7,290 nt of DNA. Source: Planctomycetaceae bacterium. GTDB lineage: Bacteria > Planctomycetota > Planctomycetia > Pirellulales > UBA1268. The notes below the pieces were generated by a model that had not been told where the DNA came from, did not search any database, and saw only the letters and a list, made by a program, of their open reading frames with translations. The position numbers were made by a program, and so were the translations under genes. Location of the stretch: the NCBI GenBank assembly GCA_947464585.1, contig CANHYS010000095.1:1-7290 (forward strand), in the 5' to 3' direction. Below are positions 1-6,480 of this stretch, piece after piece. Each line of letters begins with the position of its first letter. The first letter of the stretch is position 1.

Positions 1-122
1 AGCGTCTGACCGCCCACGTCGACCTGGCAGCCCGTGAGCGACAGTCCGCCGGCGGCGAGGAGCAGCAGACCAGCGCGGATGGCAGTCTGACGGCGACGCG
101 AAGGCTTGGTGCTGATGCTCAT
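1..122 (-). CDS. Lipoprotein, N-terminal fragment (runs off left edge)
   Basis: Read on the minus strand from the ATG at 122-120, this gives 40 complete codons and continues past the window edge. The N-terminus is a lipoprotein signal peptide. It has a basic n-region (KPSRRR, residues 6-11), a hydrophobic core (AGLLLLAAGGLSL, residues 17-29) and a lipobox LTGC with the lipidation cysteine at residue 32. The mature protein would begin CQVDVGGQTL and be anchored to a membrane by signal peptidase II processing. A purine-rich Shine-Dalgarno sequence (GGAAGAG) lies about 5 nt upstream of the ATG and supports this start. The gene is divergent from the CHAT gene. From memory, a mature start like this resembles a small conserved planctomycete lipoprotein of unknown function, but I cannot confirm that. 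No function can be assigned from 40 residues. Most of the protein lies outside the window. Confidence 0.8.
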   Translation of the reverse strand, partial: MSISTKPSRRRQTAIRAGLLLLAAGGLSLTGCQVDVGGQT

Positions 123-355
123 GGGTCTCTTCCCGGCGAATGGACTGAAGGGCGTTGGCATGAACCGCGAGTCGGGCTGCGTGCTCGACAGGGGAACTAT
201 CGACCGATTCAGCCGGCAAACTTTGAACAACCGTCAGGACCCTGATATTCGGCATGCCCAATTTGCCAGGGCGGCCGCCACGCCCCCCCAGATTGCCGCC
301 ATTCGGCCGCTGGCCGGAGCCCGTGCTGGCTGCGGTTCGTGATACAACACCGGGC
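123..355. other. Divergent intergenic region
   Basis: This 233-bp stretch separates the minus-strand lipoprotein from the plus-strand CHAT gene and should hold promoters for both. It has a C-rich run near 285-291. I see no long inverted repeat or clear operator. The CHAT reading frame is open back to an ATG at 254, but the part before 356 encodes an Arg/Pro-rich stretch that does not look like the start of an exported protein, so I treat it as untranslated leader. Confidence 0.5.
223..251 (+). promoter_or_regulatory. Candidate sigma70-type promoter for the CHAT gene
   Basis: TTGAAC at 223-228 matches the -35 consensus at four of six positions. After a 17-bp spacer comes TATTCG at 246-251, which matches only the first half of the -10 consensus. 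If used, transcription would start near 258, downstream of the upstream ATG at 254, which agrees with translation starting at 356. The -10 match is poor, so this is a tentative call. Confidence 0.22.
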
Positions 356-3300
356 ATGCCCGCGACTTTCCAGCATCCGTGTCGGATCGTGGCCCTGATG
401 ATGGCCGTCATCATGGGCCTGTCCGCAGCGAGGTCAGGGGCGCAGGTCGTGCTTCAGCCTGGTTTTGGCATGCCCGGAGGCCAGGCGGTGCCTTCGCCGG
501 GATACGACCTCGCGCTCACCGCGTTGGCGTCGGGCGATTTCACCAACGGTTTGGAAATTGCCATCCGTGAGCATAAGGGGGGAATCCGTGCAGGACCGCA
601 ACGGTGGATCGATTCGATCGCCAGCGCCACGGTCGTCGGTGAATGCCACTACGAACTGGGGAGCCTTCGCGAAGCGGTCGCCGCTTATGACGAGGCACTG
701 TTGGTTTCGGCCGCCCATGCCGAGTGGCTGCTCGCCGTACAGTTTCCGCCGCAGGGACCGCGGCCGCTCGTGCAACAGCGGGTGGCGACGTGGGGCCGCA
801 GTCAACGCAACACGACCCCGGCTGGCATTCCCGGCACGATTTCGATCCGCCTCGGGGGTACCGATCCGAACGAGGTGCTGCAAAAAGGAGGGGTGCTCGC
901 GGCGCCGGTCAACTATCCGATCCGGCCGCAGGAGATCATGCGTGCGCTCGTGATGGCGCTCTACCGCCGCGGTGTGATCCTTGGCGAACTCGCCCGCGAA
1001 GGCGCTGCCATCGACGAGGCGGCCAAGGCCTTGCTGCGACGGCCCGCCCCCCCCAACCATTATTCGCAGTCGTGGATCGACATCGCCCTCGGCACGGCGC
1101 TTTGGTCGCAGGGCAAGGCGGATCAGGCACAGCCGCTGCTCACCCGCGGTCTGCTCATTGGGAATCAGTTCGACCATTCGCTGACGTCCTGGGGACTGAT
1201 CGTACTGGGACGCATTGCCCTTGATGGCGACCAGCCGGCAGCAGCCGCCCGCTATTTCGAGGAGGCCACCTACACCGCCGCAGACTACGGCGATGCGAGG
1301 GCGCTCGAGGAGGCGTTTCGTCTGGTGGTCGCGGCCCATCTGGCGGCGGGGACGCGGGGCATGCCACCGACGATCCGCGGCGGTGCGGAGTGGTCGCGGA
1401 CAACGCTCCCGGTCTTGCGGGCAACGCTCCTTGGGCTTGAGGCGGAAGCTCTGGCCGTGGCGGGCGACGCGAAGGCGGCGGCCGCGAGCTTGGCAGAGAT
1501 TGACGGCCGCCTGATGCGTGGCGACCCCGGCCGTGGGCTTGCCGGCGCGCAACAGGCCTACGCCATGGCGTTGACCGCCTATGACACCGGTGATGTGGCA
1601 GGCGGCGATCGGGAGCTCGACCGCGCCGTCACGATTGCAAGGCGACGCACTCCGGCGCTCTTTCAGGCATCGCGGCTGGTGGAAATGCTCATGGCCGGCT
1701 TCGGTGGCATTTCCGATCGGCAGGCCGATCTGCTGTTCGCGAAGTTGCTCGGCGACCCTTCGCCGCGTGATACGGCCGTCGATCCCCTCGGTTCGCTTGC
1801 CAGGCTGAGCTCGCCGCGGACCGAGGCCTTCGAGGCATGGATCGCAGCGGCCTCCCGACGCGGCAGCGACGCCACGCTCAACGCCGGCGAGGCCGCCATC
1901 CGCAGCCGTTGGCTGGTCAGCCAACCGCTCGGTGGCCGACGCACGGCGGTCGAATCGCTGCTCGGCGCCGACCCTGAACGCTTGCCGCGGGCAGATGCCG
2001 CACGACGGGCCGCGGTGCTGGCCCGTCATCCCGAACTCTCTGCCGTGCTCGATACCATGACCAAGGTGCGGACGCCGCTCACCGCCAGCCTGCTAGCGAT
2101 TGCTGGCCCGCCTGCCGAGGCGGCCGCGGAAGGGCAGCGGCAGCAGATTCCCGGCGACGCGGCTGCATGGCGTGAATACCAGCGGCTCGCAGACCGCAGC
2201 CGCCAGTTCGTCGCGCTGATCTCCGCCGGCCGCGAGGCTCCGCCGCTCGGCATGCCGCCGCTCACGTCCGCGACGGAAATTCGTCGCCGCCTCGCCCCCA
2301 GGCAGTTGATGCTGTCGTTTCACTGGACGTCGGTGGGTCTCCAGGCGGCGCTTGAATCGCATGATCGTGTCGCCACGTGGCAGGTGCGGCAGCCGGCGGC
2401 GGTTGCCAAGGAGATCGCGACGCTCGCGAGGAACTTGTGCCTGTTCGATCCGATCGCACCGGTGCCGACCGAGCGGCTCGTGGCGAGCGAATGGCAGGCT
2501 TCTGCCGAGCGGATTGAACGTCTGCTCTTCGAGAACTCAAAGGTCGAGCTGGCCGAAGGCATCATCGATGAACTCGTGATCGTGCCCGATGGCATGCTCT
2601 GGTATCTGCCGTTCGAACTGCTTCCCGTCGGATCGGCGCGGGCTGCCGCCGCCGGCCAGCGACCGCCTCGCCCGCAGGCACCGTCCGTGGAATCGACCGC
2701 GGCACCGAGCCGCGACGGCGTCGATAAACAGCCCGAGTCGAGACGGCTCCGCGATGTCTGTCGCATCCGCTACTGTCCCACCCGCAGCCTCGCGGTGCTG
2801 CGTTTTGAGACATCCAAGACCGGTGGGCCGGTCGGGATCTACACCGGGCGGTTGGTTCGCGGTGACAAGCCCGCGATCGCGCAGGAATGGGGTGCGCGTC
2901 TCGCCGGTTCGATCGATCGCGCGGTCGTGCTTCCAACGCCTGCGCCAGCGGCGCCGATGCCCCTGGTGGCGTCGCTCGTTGACACGCTCGTGGTGTTTGA
3001 CGAACTGTCGGGCGACGGTCCTGTCGCCACTCGGCCGCTGTTCTCGCTGCAGAGCGGCAAGCCAGCCATGACGTTTGGCGATTGGCTCGGCTCTCCGAGC
3101 AAGCGGCCGCGGTGCATCGTGCTGCCGGGCTTCCAGTCTGCGATGGCAGGTGGATTGACGAAACTGCCGGCACGGCCGGGTGAGGAGATCTTCCTGGCCG
3201 TCACCGATCTGGTGGCAGCCGGCGGCCGCACCACGCTTGTGAGTCGCTGGCGGATGGGTGGGAAGACGAGCATCGACCTCGTGGAGGAGTTTCTCAGGGA

Positions 3301-3667
3301 TCGCACGGGCGGCGACGGTGAGGCTGAGCCGCCGCCAGTGGCTGAGAGTTGGCAGCGGGCCGTCGAGATGGCCACGGCCGAACAGCCCGACGTGGGTCGA
3401 GAGCCCCGGCTGAAGCAGTCGCCTCAGACGGTGCTCGCCGATGCCCGGCATCCTTTCCTGTGGGCGGGGTATCTGCTCGTCGATTGCGGCGCGGGGCGCT
3501 ACGACGATCCACCCCCCGCCGGTCCGGCCCCGCAGGCAAAGCAGGCCCAGCCGCCGGTGGCCCCCAATCAACCGGCTGCTCCGCCGCCTGCCGGTCAACC
3601 ACCTGCCGGTCAACAGGGGCCGCAGCCCAGGGGTCCTCTCAATCCGGCGCTGCCTCGTCCCAAGTAA
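356..3667 (+). CDS. Exported TPR protein with degenerate C-terminal CHAT domain
   Basis: The protein has 1103 residues from the ATG at 356. That start is chosen because it opens directly on a signal peptide: a hydrophobic core near residues 11-23 (IVALMMAVIMGLS) and a likely cleavage after SGA at about residue 29. An in-frame ATG at 254 would add 34 Arg/Pro-rich residues before the signal. Residues about 50-430 are helical TPR-like repeats, clearest at 87-119, 236-270, 278-312 and 397-431. The C-terminal part from about residue 740 matches the CHAT fold: IVPDGMLWYLPFELLPVG (742-759), RIRYCPTRSLAVL, GGRTTLVSRWRMGG (about 957-970) and HPFLWAGYLLVDCG (1032-1045). Active CHAT proteases have a His-Gly motif and a Cys at the end of the next strand. 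Here the corresponding places read SGDG and LPGF, so both catalytic residues seem lost. A disordered insert of about 40 residues follows the LPFELLPVG strand, and the tail is Pro/Gln/Ala-rich. It probably acts as a scaffold outside the cytoplasm; partners are unknown. Confidence 0.88.
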   Translation: MPATFQHPCRIVALMMAVIMGLSAARSGAQVVLQPGFGMPGGQAVPSPGYDLALTALASGDFTNGLEIAIREHKGGIRAGPQRWIDSIASATVVGECHYELGSLREAVAAYDEALLVSAAHAEWLLAVQFPPQGPRPLVQQRVATWGRSQRNTTPAGIPGTISIRLGGTDPNEVLQKGGVLAAPVNYPIRPQEIMRALVMALYRRGVILGELAREGAAIDEAAKALLRRPAPPNHYSQSWIDIALGTALWSQGKADQAQPLLTRGLLIGNQFDHSLTSWGLIVLGRIALDGDQPAAAARYFEEATYTAADYGDARALEEAFRLVVAAHLAAGTRGMPPTIRGGAEWSRTTLPVLRATLLGLEAEALAVAGDAKAAAASLAEIDGRLMRGDPGRGLAGAQQAYAMALTAYDTGDVAGGDRELDRAVTIARRRTPALFQASRLVEMLMAGFGGISDRQADLLFAKLLGDPSPRDTAVDPLGSLARLSSPRTEAFEAWIAAASRRGSDATLNAGEAAIRSRWLVSQPLGGRRTAVESLLGADPERLPRADAARRAAVLARHPELSAVLDTMTKVRTPLTASLLAIAGPPAEAAAEGQRQQIPGDAAAWREYQRLADRSRQFVALISAGREAPPLGMPPLTSATEIRRRLAPRQLMLSFHWTSVGLQAALESHDRVATWQVRQPAAVAKEIATLARNLCLFDPIAPVPTERLVASEWQASAERIERLLFENSKVELAEGIIDELVIVPDGMLWYLPFELLPVGSARAAAAGQRPPRPQAPSVESTAAPSRDGVDKQPESRRLRDVCRIRYCPTRSLAVLRFETSKTGGPVGIYTGRLVRGDKPAIAQEWGARLAGSIDRAVVLPTPAPAAPMPLVASLVDTLVVFDELSGDGPVATRPLFSLQSGKPAMTFGDWLGSPSKRPRCIVLPGFQSAMAGGLTKLPARPGEEIFLAVTDLVAAGGRTTLVSRWRMGGKTSIDLVEEFLRDRTGGDGEAEPPPVAESWQRAVEMATAEQPDVGREPRLKQSPQTVLADARHPFLWAGYLLVDCGAGRYDDPPPAGPAPQAKQAQPPVAPNQPAAPPPAGQPPAGQQGPQPRGPLNPALPRPK
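3587..3616 (+). repeat. Two tandem 15-bp units in the Pro/Gln tail of the CHAT gene
   Basis: Two adjacent 15-bp units (3587-3601 and 3602-3616) share the same first 13 bases, CCTGCCGGTCAAC. They encode a repeated P-A-G-Q-P/Q unit inside the low-complexity C-terminal tail. This fits expansion by slippage in a disordered tail. Confidence 0.7.
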
Positions 3668-3702
3668 AAGCGGCATTCACGAAGAGGGGCAGCCTCGATT
3701 CC

Positions 3703-4557
3703 ATGAACGATCTCCTCGCCTCAGGCTCGCTGCCCGGACTCGTTGCACTTGCCGCTGTGTCGTTCGTGGCTGGTGCCGTGAATGCCGTGGCCGGCGGTGG
3801 CACCATCCTGACGTTTCCCGTGCTGGCGGCGATCCTGCCGGCCGATCCGGCGCGGCTGGTGATTGCGAACGCGACGAGCACGATCGGGCTCTGGCCGGGC
3901 GCGGTCGCGGGGGCGTGGGCCTATCGTGGTGAACGCGTCGGTCAGCCGCCGTGGGCGGTGTGGCTGCTGGTGCCGAGCCTCGTGGGGGCGGCACTGGGGT
4001 CGGTGCTGGTGTTGGTTCTTCCACCGCAGTGGTTCACCGCCTGCGTGCCGTGGCTGATCCTCACGGCGGCGGTCGTGTTCGCCTTGCAGCCCCAACTCTC
4101 GCGGCTGGGCGCGATGGCCTCGCGGTCATCCTCCAGTGCCGTGCCATCGTCTCCGGGGATGGCCGTCTCCCTGACGCCAACCACGTCGCGGCTCGTGCTC
4201 GCCTGCGTCCTTCAATTCGTCGTGGCGGTTTATGGTGGCTACTTCGGCGCCGGAATCGGCATCATGATGCTGGCCGTGCTTGGCGTGCTTGGCCTGGGTG
4301 ACATTCACAGGATCAATGCCGTGAAGAATGTGCTCGGCATGTCGATCAACGGTACGGCAGCCGGACTTTTTGCCGTGGGCTCGTTCCTCGGTTCACATGA
4401 TGTGTCGTGGGGGTACGCCGCGATCATGGCGGTGGCTGCCGTGCTCGGCAGCTTCGCTGGGGCGGGCGTGGCCCGTCGTCTACCGGCTCCTTTCGTGCGC
4501 CGCGGCGTGTCCCTCATCGGATTCGCGCTGGCCGCCTATTATTTCTGGCCTTCCTAA
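3703..4557 (+). CDS. TauE/SafE (TSUP, DUF81) family membrane transporter
   Basis: This is a 284-residue multi-helix membrane protein of the usual size for the TauE/SafE family, whose members move sulfite, sulfoacetate, taurine-related or other small anions across the inner membrane. The family's duplicated half-signatures are both visible. GAVNAVAGGGTILTFP (residues 24-39) lies in the first half, and YGGYFGAGIGIMM (from residue 177) followed by INAVKNVLGMSINGTAA lies in the second. A Ser/Pro-rich hydrophilic loop near residues 135-160 separates the halves. The frame is open well upstream, but the ATG at 3703 places the first hydrophobic helix at residues 10-30 as expected and follows the CHAT stop by 35 bp. 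A purine stretch (GAAGAGGGG) lies about 13 nt upstream, farther than ideal. Spacing suggests cotranscription with the CHAT gene. The substrate cannot be told from sequence. Confidence 0.9.
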   Translation: MNDLLASGSLPGLVALAAVSFVAGAVNAVAGGGTILTFPVLAAILPADPARLVIANATSTIGLWPGAVAGAWAYRGERVGQPPWAVWLLVPSLVGAALGSVLVLVLPPQWFTACVPWLILTAAVVFALQPQLSRLGAMASRSSSSAVPSSPGMAVSLTPTTSRLVLACVLQFVVAVYGGYFGAGIGIMMLAVLGVLGLGDIHRINAVKNVLGMSINGTAAGLFAVGSFLGSHDVSWGYAAIMAVAAVLGSFAGAGVARRLPAPFVRRGVSLIGFALAAYYFWPS

Positions 4558-4647
4558 AAAACGAAGAAAGGTGCCGGCCACCAGATTTGGGTAATTTGGC
4601 AGCTTCTCCAGTTTTGGTGGCTGGCACCTTTTTGGGAGTGACCCTTG
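4558..4647 (+). other. Intergenic gap filled by palindrome 1 and the ATPase RBS
   Basis: Of the 90 bp between the TSUP stop and the ATPase ATG, 65 are occupied by one long imperfect palindrome. After its T-run (4629-4633) comes GGGAG at 4634-4638, the Shine-Dalgarno for the ATPase, 9 nt before the ATG at 4648. No separate promoter is evident, so the ATPase is either read through from upstream or uses a promoter within the TSUP gene. Confidence 0.6.
4567..4631. repeat. Palindrome 1, 24-nt arms, possible terminator
   Basis: The left arm is 4567-4590 and the right arm 4608-4631, with a 17-nt loop. The arms agree at 20 of 24 positions. Three of the four differences are G-T pairs that can still pair as G-U in RNA, and one is a T-T mismatch. 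The outer 17 bp, built on GGTGCCGGCCACCA facing TGGTGGCTGGCACC, hold a single wobble. It is bordered by A-rich sequence on the left and TTTTT (4629-4633) on the right, so transcribed RNA would form a strong hairpin followed by a U-run, the form of an intrinsic terminator. It may equally be a REP/MITE-like dispersed repeat. Which of the two it is cannot be decided from this window. Confidence 0.8.
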
Positions 4648-5520
4648 ATGATTGTCCGCACCACACACCTCACCAAACGCTACGGCAGCTTCACCGCGCT
4701 CGACGGCTGTTCGCTCTCGGTGCCGGAAGGCGCGATCTTCGGACTGCTCGGGCCCAACGGCGCAGGCAAGACCACGCTGCTACGACTCCTGATGGGCTAC
4801 ATCACGCCCACGTCGGGAACGGCGACGGTGGCCGGTTTCGACTGCGTGAGGGAGTCGCTGGAGGTCCGGGCCCGCACGGCCTATCTGCCCGGCGAAGCAC
4901 GGCTCTTCCGCCGCATGGACGGCCATCGCGTGCTCGATTTCTTCGCCAGTCTGCGGCCCGGTTGCCGCCGCGACGTGGCCGCGGGCGTGGCCCGGCGGCT
5001 CGATCTCGACTGCTCAAGGCAGGTGGCCCGCATGAGCACGGGGATGCGGCAGAAGTTGGCACTGGCCGTCGTGCTCGCGATGGAGACTCCGCTTGTGATC
5101 CTCGACGAACCGACGGCGAACCTCGATCCGACGGCCCGAGCTGAAGTCTTGGAACTCGTGCTCGAGTCCCGCGCCGCGGGCCGCACGGTGATCTTCTCGT
5201 CGCACGTGCTTTCGGAGGTGGAAGATACCTGCGACAATGTCGCCATCGTGCGTGCGGGCCGCGTGGTCCACGAACAGTCGCTCGAGCATCTCCGCCGCTG
5301 TCATCGCATCCGGGCACGACTCACCGGGCCGCTCGGGCCGATTCCGGCCGAACTGGCCGCGAGCGTGGCGATTGCGGAGCAACGCGATGGCACGGTGGTC
5401 CTCGAGGCGGGCGACTCGCTGGCGCCGCTGTTGGGCTGGCTGGCGACGCTCCCGCTGGAAGAGGTCCGGATCGAGCCGGTGGGGCTGGCCGCCGTCTACG
5501 ACCGGTTTCACCGCGCATAA
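4648..5520 (+). CDS. ABC-2 type exporter, ATP-binding subunit
   Basis: This is a 290-residue ATPase that would power the permease encoded next. Walker A is GPNGAGKTT (35-43), the signature loop reads STGMRQK (130-136), Walker B is LVILDEP with D153 and E154, and the switch histidine is H186 in FSSHVLSEVED. In place of the usual Q-loop glutamine the sequence reads AYLPGEARLF. This YLPGE form, together with a non-LSGGQ signature, occurs in one branch of ABC-2 drug/polysaccharide-type ATPases, so the enzyme is probably active. Residues from about 205 form a C-terminal accessory domain ending VGLAAVYDRFHRA. The ATG at 4648 is preferred over the adjacent TTG at 4645 because GGGAG sits 9 nt upstream. 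Palindromes lie directly before and after the gene, and the second overlaps its TAA stop. The substrate is unknown. Confidence 0.93.
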   Translation: MIVRTTHLTKRYGSFTALDGCSLSVPEGAIFGLLGPNGAGKTTLLRLLMGYITPTSGTATVAGFDCVRESLEVRARTAYLPGEARLFRRMDGHRVLDFFASLRPGCRRDVAAGVARRLDLDCSRQVARMSTGMRQKLALAVVLAMETPLVILDEPTANLDPTARAEVLELVLESRAAGRTVIFSSHVLSEVEDTCDNVAIVRAGRVVHEQSLEHLRRCHRIRARLTGPLGPIPAELAASVAIAEQRDGTVVLEAGDSLAPLLGWLATLPLEEVRIEPVGLAAVYDRFHRA

Positions 5521-5621
5521 AAATGGGGACGGGAGCGATTTTTGTCTCGCATCCCTGGCCTCTCCACCAGCGACGACCTTGACATCCGCGGTTCCAGAAA
5601 AATCGCTCCCGTCCCCATTTT
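5520..5621. repeat. Palindrome 2, perfect 24-bp arms, between ATPase and permease genes
   Basis: The left arm 5520-5543 and the right arm 5598-5621 are exact reverse complements over 24 bp, separated by 54 bp. The arm core is GGGGACGGGAGCG, bordered by AAAAT and ATTTTT. The left arm starts on the last base of the ATPase stop codon. The right arm ends in CCCCATTTT. As RNA it would form a very stable hairpin, though its trailing U-run is short. Perfect arms suggest recent spread or selection for the structure. GGGGAC-type A/T-bordered palindromes are, to my recollection, frequent between planctomycete genes, which favours a dispersed repeat. Confidence 0.88.
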
Positions 5622-5632
5622 CCCCCATTTTC
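5613..5632 (+). repeat. 10-bp tandem duplication of the palindrome 2 end
   Basis: CCCCATTTTC occurs twice back to back, at 5613-5622 and 5623-5632. The first copy is the outer end of the right arm of palindrome 2. The second extends 10-11 bp past it, toward the permease ribosome binding site. It looks like a duplicated repeat end or slippage product. Confidence 0.7.
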
Positions 5633-5649
5633 TCTGATAGAAAAGAGCC

Positions 5650-6480
5650 ATGTGGAATACCGCCATCTGGAAAAAGACGTGGGGCGATCAGCGGGTGCTC
5701 GTGCTGTCGCTCGTAGCCCTGTGGACCGCGTTTCCCTGGATCTACATCTGGCTCTCCGCGCAGATTCCGATGCCGGCGTTTCAGGACGTGCTCCTGCGGG
5801 CCATTCCGAAGGACTGGCAGCGGCTTTCGGGCGTGCCGTTCACGGAGGTGGCCACGCACGCCGGCCGCGTGGCCCTCGCCTTCGTCGATCCGGTGGTCGT
5901 GCTGGCCGCCACGGTCTGGGGCATCACCCGCGGCAGCGATGCCGTCTCCGGCCAGCTTGAACGCGGCACCATGGAGATGGTGCTGGCGGCGCCGGTGCGG
6001 CGAGTGGCTGTGTTCGTCACACAGGCACTAGCGACGACGGCGGCTGCGGCCCTGCTCTGCGGCGTGCTGTTCGCGTCGGTCTGGGGGGCGATCGCCCTTG
6101 GCCCCTGGGCTGGCAAGGTCGACCCGTTCCGGTTCCTGCCCGCGGCGGCGAATGTGTTCGGGCTGATGGTCTGCATGGCCGGCATCGCGGCCGGCGTCTC
6201 CGCCGCCGACAGCTACCGCTGGCGGACCGTCGGCATCCTCTGCGGCTTCTACGTGTTTTCGATCCTCGCCAAGCTGGTGGGGCGGCTCAGCAGGCCGCTC
6301 GACTGGGTCGGTTATCTTTCAGTCCTGAACGCCTACGAGCCGCAGCGGCTGGTCGGCGACGCGGCCGAGTCGTGGCGGCTGCTGGCGCAGTACGACGCGG
6401 TGCTGATTGGCGTGGGGGTGGCGGCCTACGTGGTTGGAGCCGTCGTGTTCGCCAAACGCGACCTGCCCGCACCGCTGTAG
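5650..6480 (+). CDS. ABC-2 type transporter permease
   Basis: This is a 276-residue inner-membrane protein forming the channel of the exporter powered by the preceding ATPase. About six membrane segments can be seen, near residues 16-36, 75-93, 119-148, 160-184, 191-209 and 248-270. Between the second and third is the cytoplasmic motif SGQLERGTMEMVLAAPVRR (100-118). This is the E-x-GT...L-P-x-x-R loop typical of ABC-2 permeases that contact the ATPase. A larger hydrophilic stretch between helices 1 and 2 (about 37-74) is probably extracytoplasmic. The ATG at 5650 has a modest AAGAG 4 nt upstream. The 129-bp gap from the ATPase is unusually wide for such a pair and is taken up by palindrome 2. 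A single permease implies a homodimer unless a second subunit is encoded elsewhere. The cargo is not evident. Confidence 0.9.
   Translation: MWNTAIWKKTWGDQRVLVLSLVALWTAFPWIYIWLSAQIPMPAFQDVLLRAIPKDWQRLSGVPFTEVATHAGRVALAFVDPVVVLAATVWGITRGSDAVSGQLERGTMEMVLAAPVRRVAVFVTQALATTAAAALLCGVLFASVWGAIALGPWAGKVDPFRFLPAAANVFGLMVCMAGIAAGVSAADSYRWRTVGILCGFYVFSILAKLVGRLSRPLDWVGYLSVLNAYEPQRLVGDAAESWRLLAQYDAVLIGVGVAAYVVGAVVFAKRDLPAPL

Noticed and set aside
254..355. N-terminal extension of the CHAT protein from the ATG at 254
   Set aside because: It would place 34 Arg/Pro-rich residues before a good signal peptide, lacks a clear ribosome binding site and lies upstream of the transcription start implied by the candidate promoter.
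434..2029. 531-codon minus-strand open frame opposite the TPR part of the CHAT gene
   Set aside because: It is Arg/His/Gly-rich with no recognisable domain and lies fully opposite a gene with clear domains. Long antisense frames are expected from GC-rich third codon positions.
2537..3676. 379-codon minus-strand open frame opposite the CHAT domain
   Set aside because: Same reason: an Arg-rich composition without hydrophobic or domain structure, opposite a well-supported coding region.
3349..3702. Upstream extension of the TSUP transporter frame overlapping the CHAT gene
   Set aside because: It is the shifted frame of the CHAT coding sequence, with Arg/Ala/Ser-rich translation. The ATG at 3703 puts the first membrane helix where the family expects it.
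4558..5649. A classical insertion sequence carrying the ABC ATPase gene
   Set aside because: There is no transposase. The two palindromes differ in sequence and so are not terminal repeats of one element, and the permease follows its ATPase as in ordinary ABC operons.
356..6480. A CHAT-based defence system (as in type III-E CRISPR or gasdermin operons)
   Set aside because: There is no CRISPR array, Cas protein, gasdermin-like gene or nuclease nearby. The CHAT protein is exported and appears inactive, and the neighbours are ordinary transporters.
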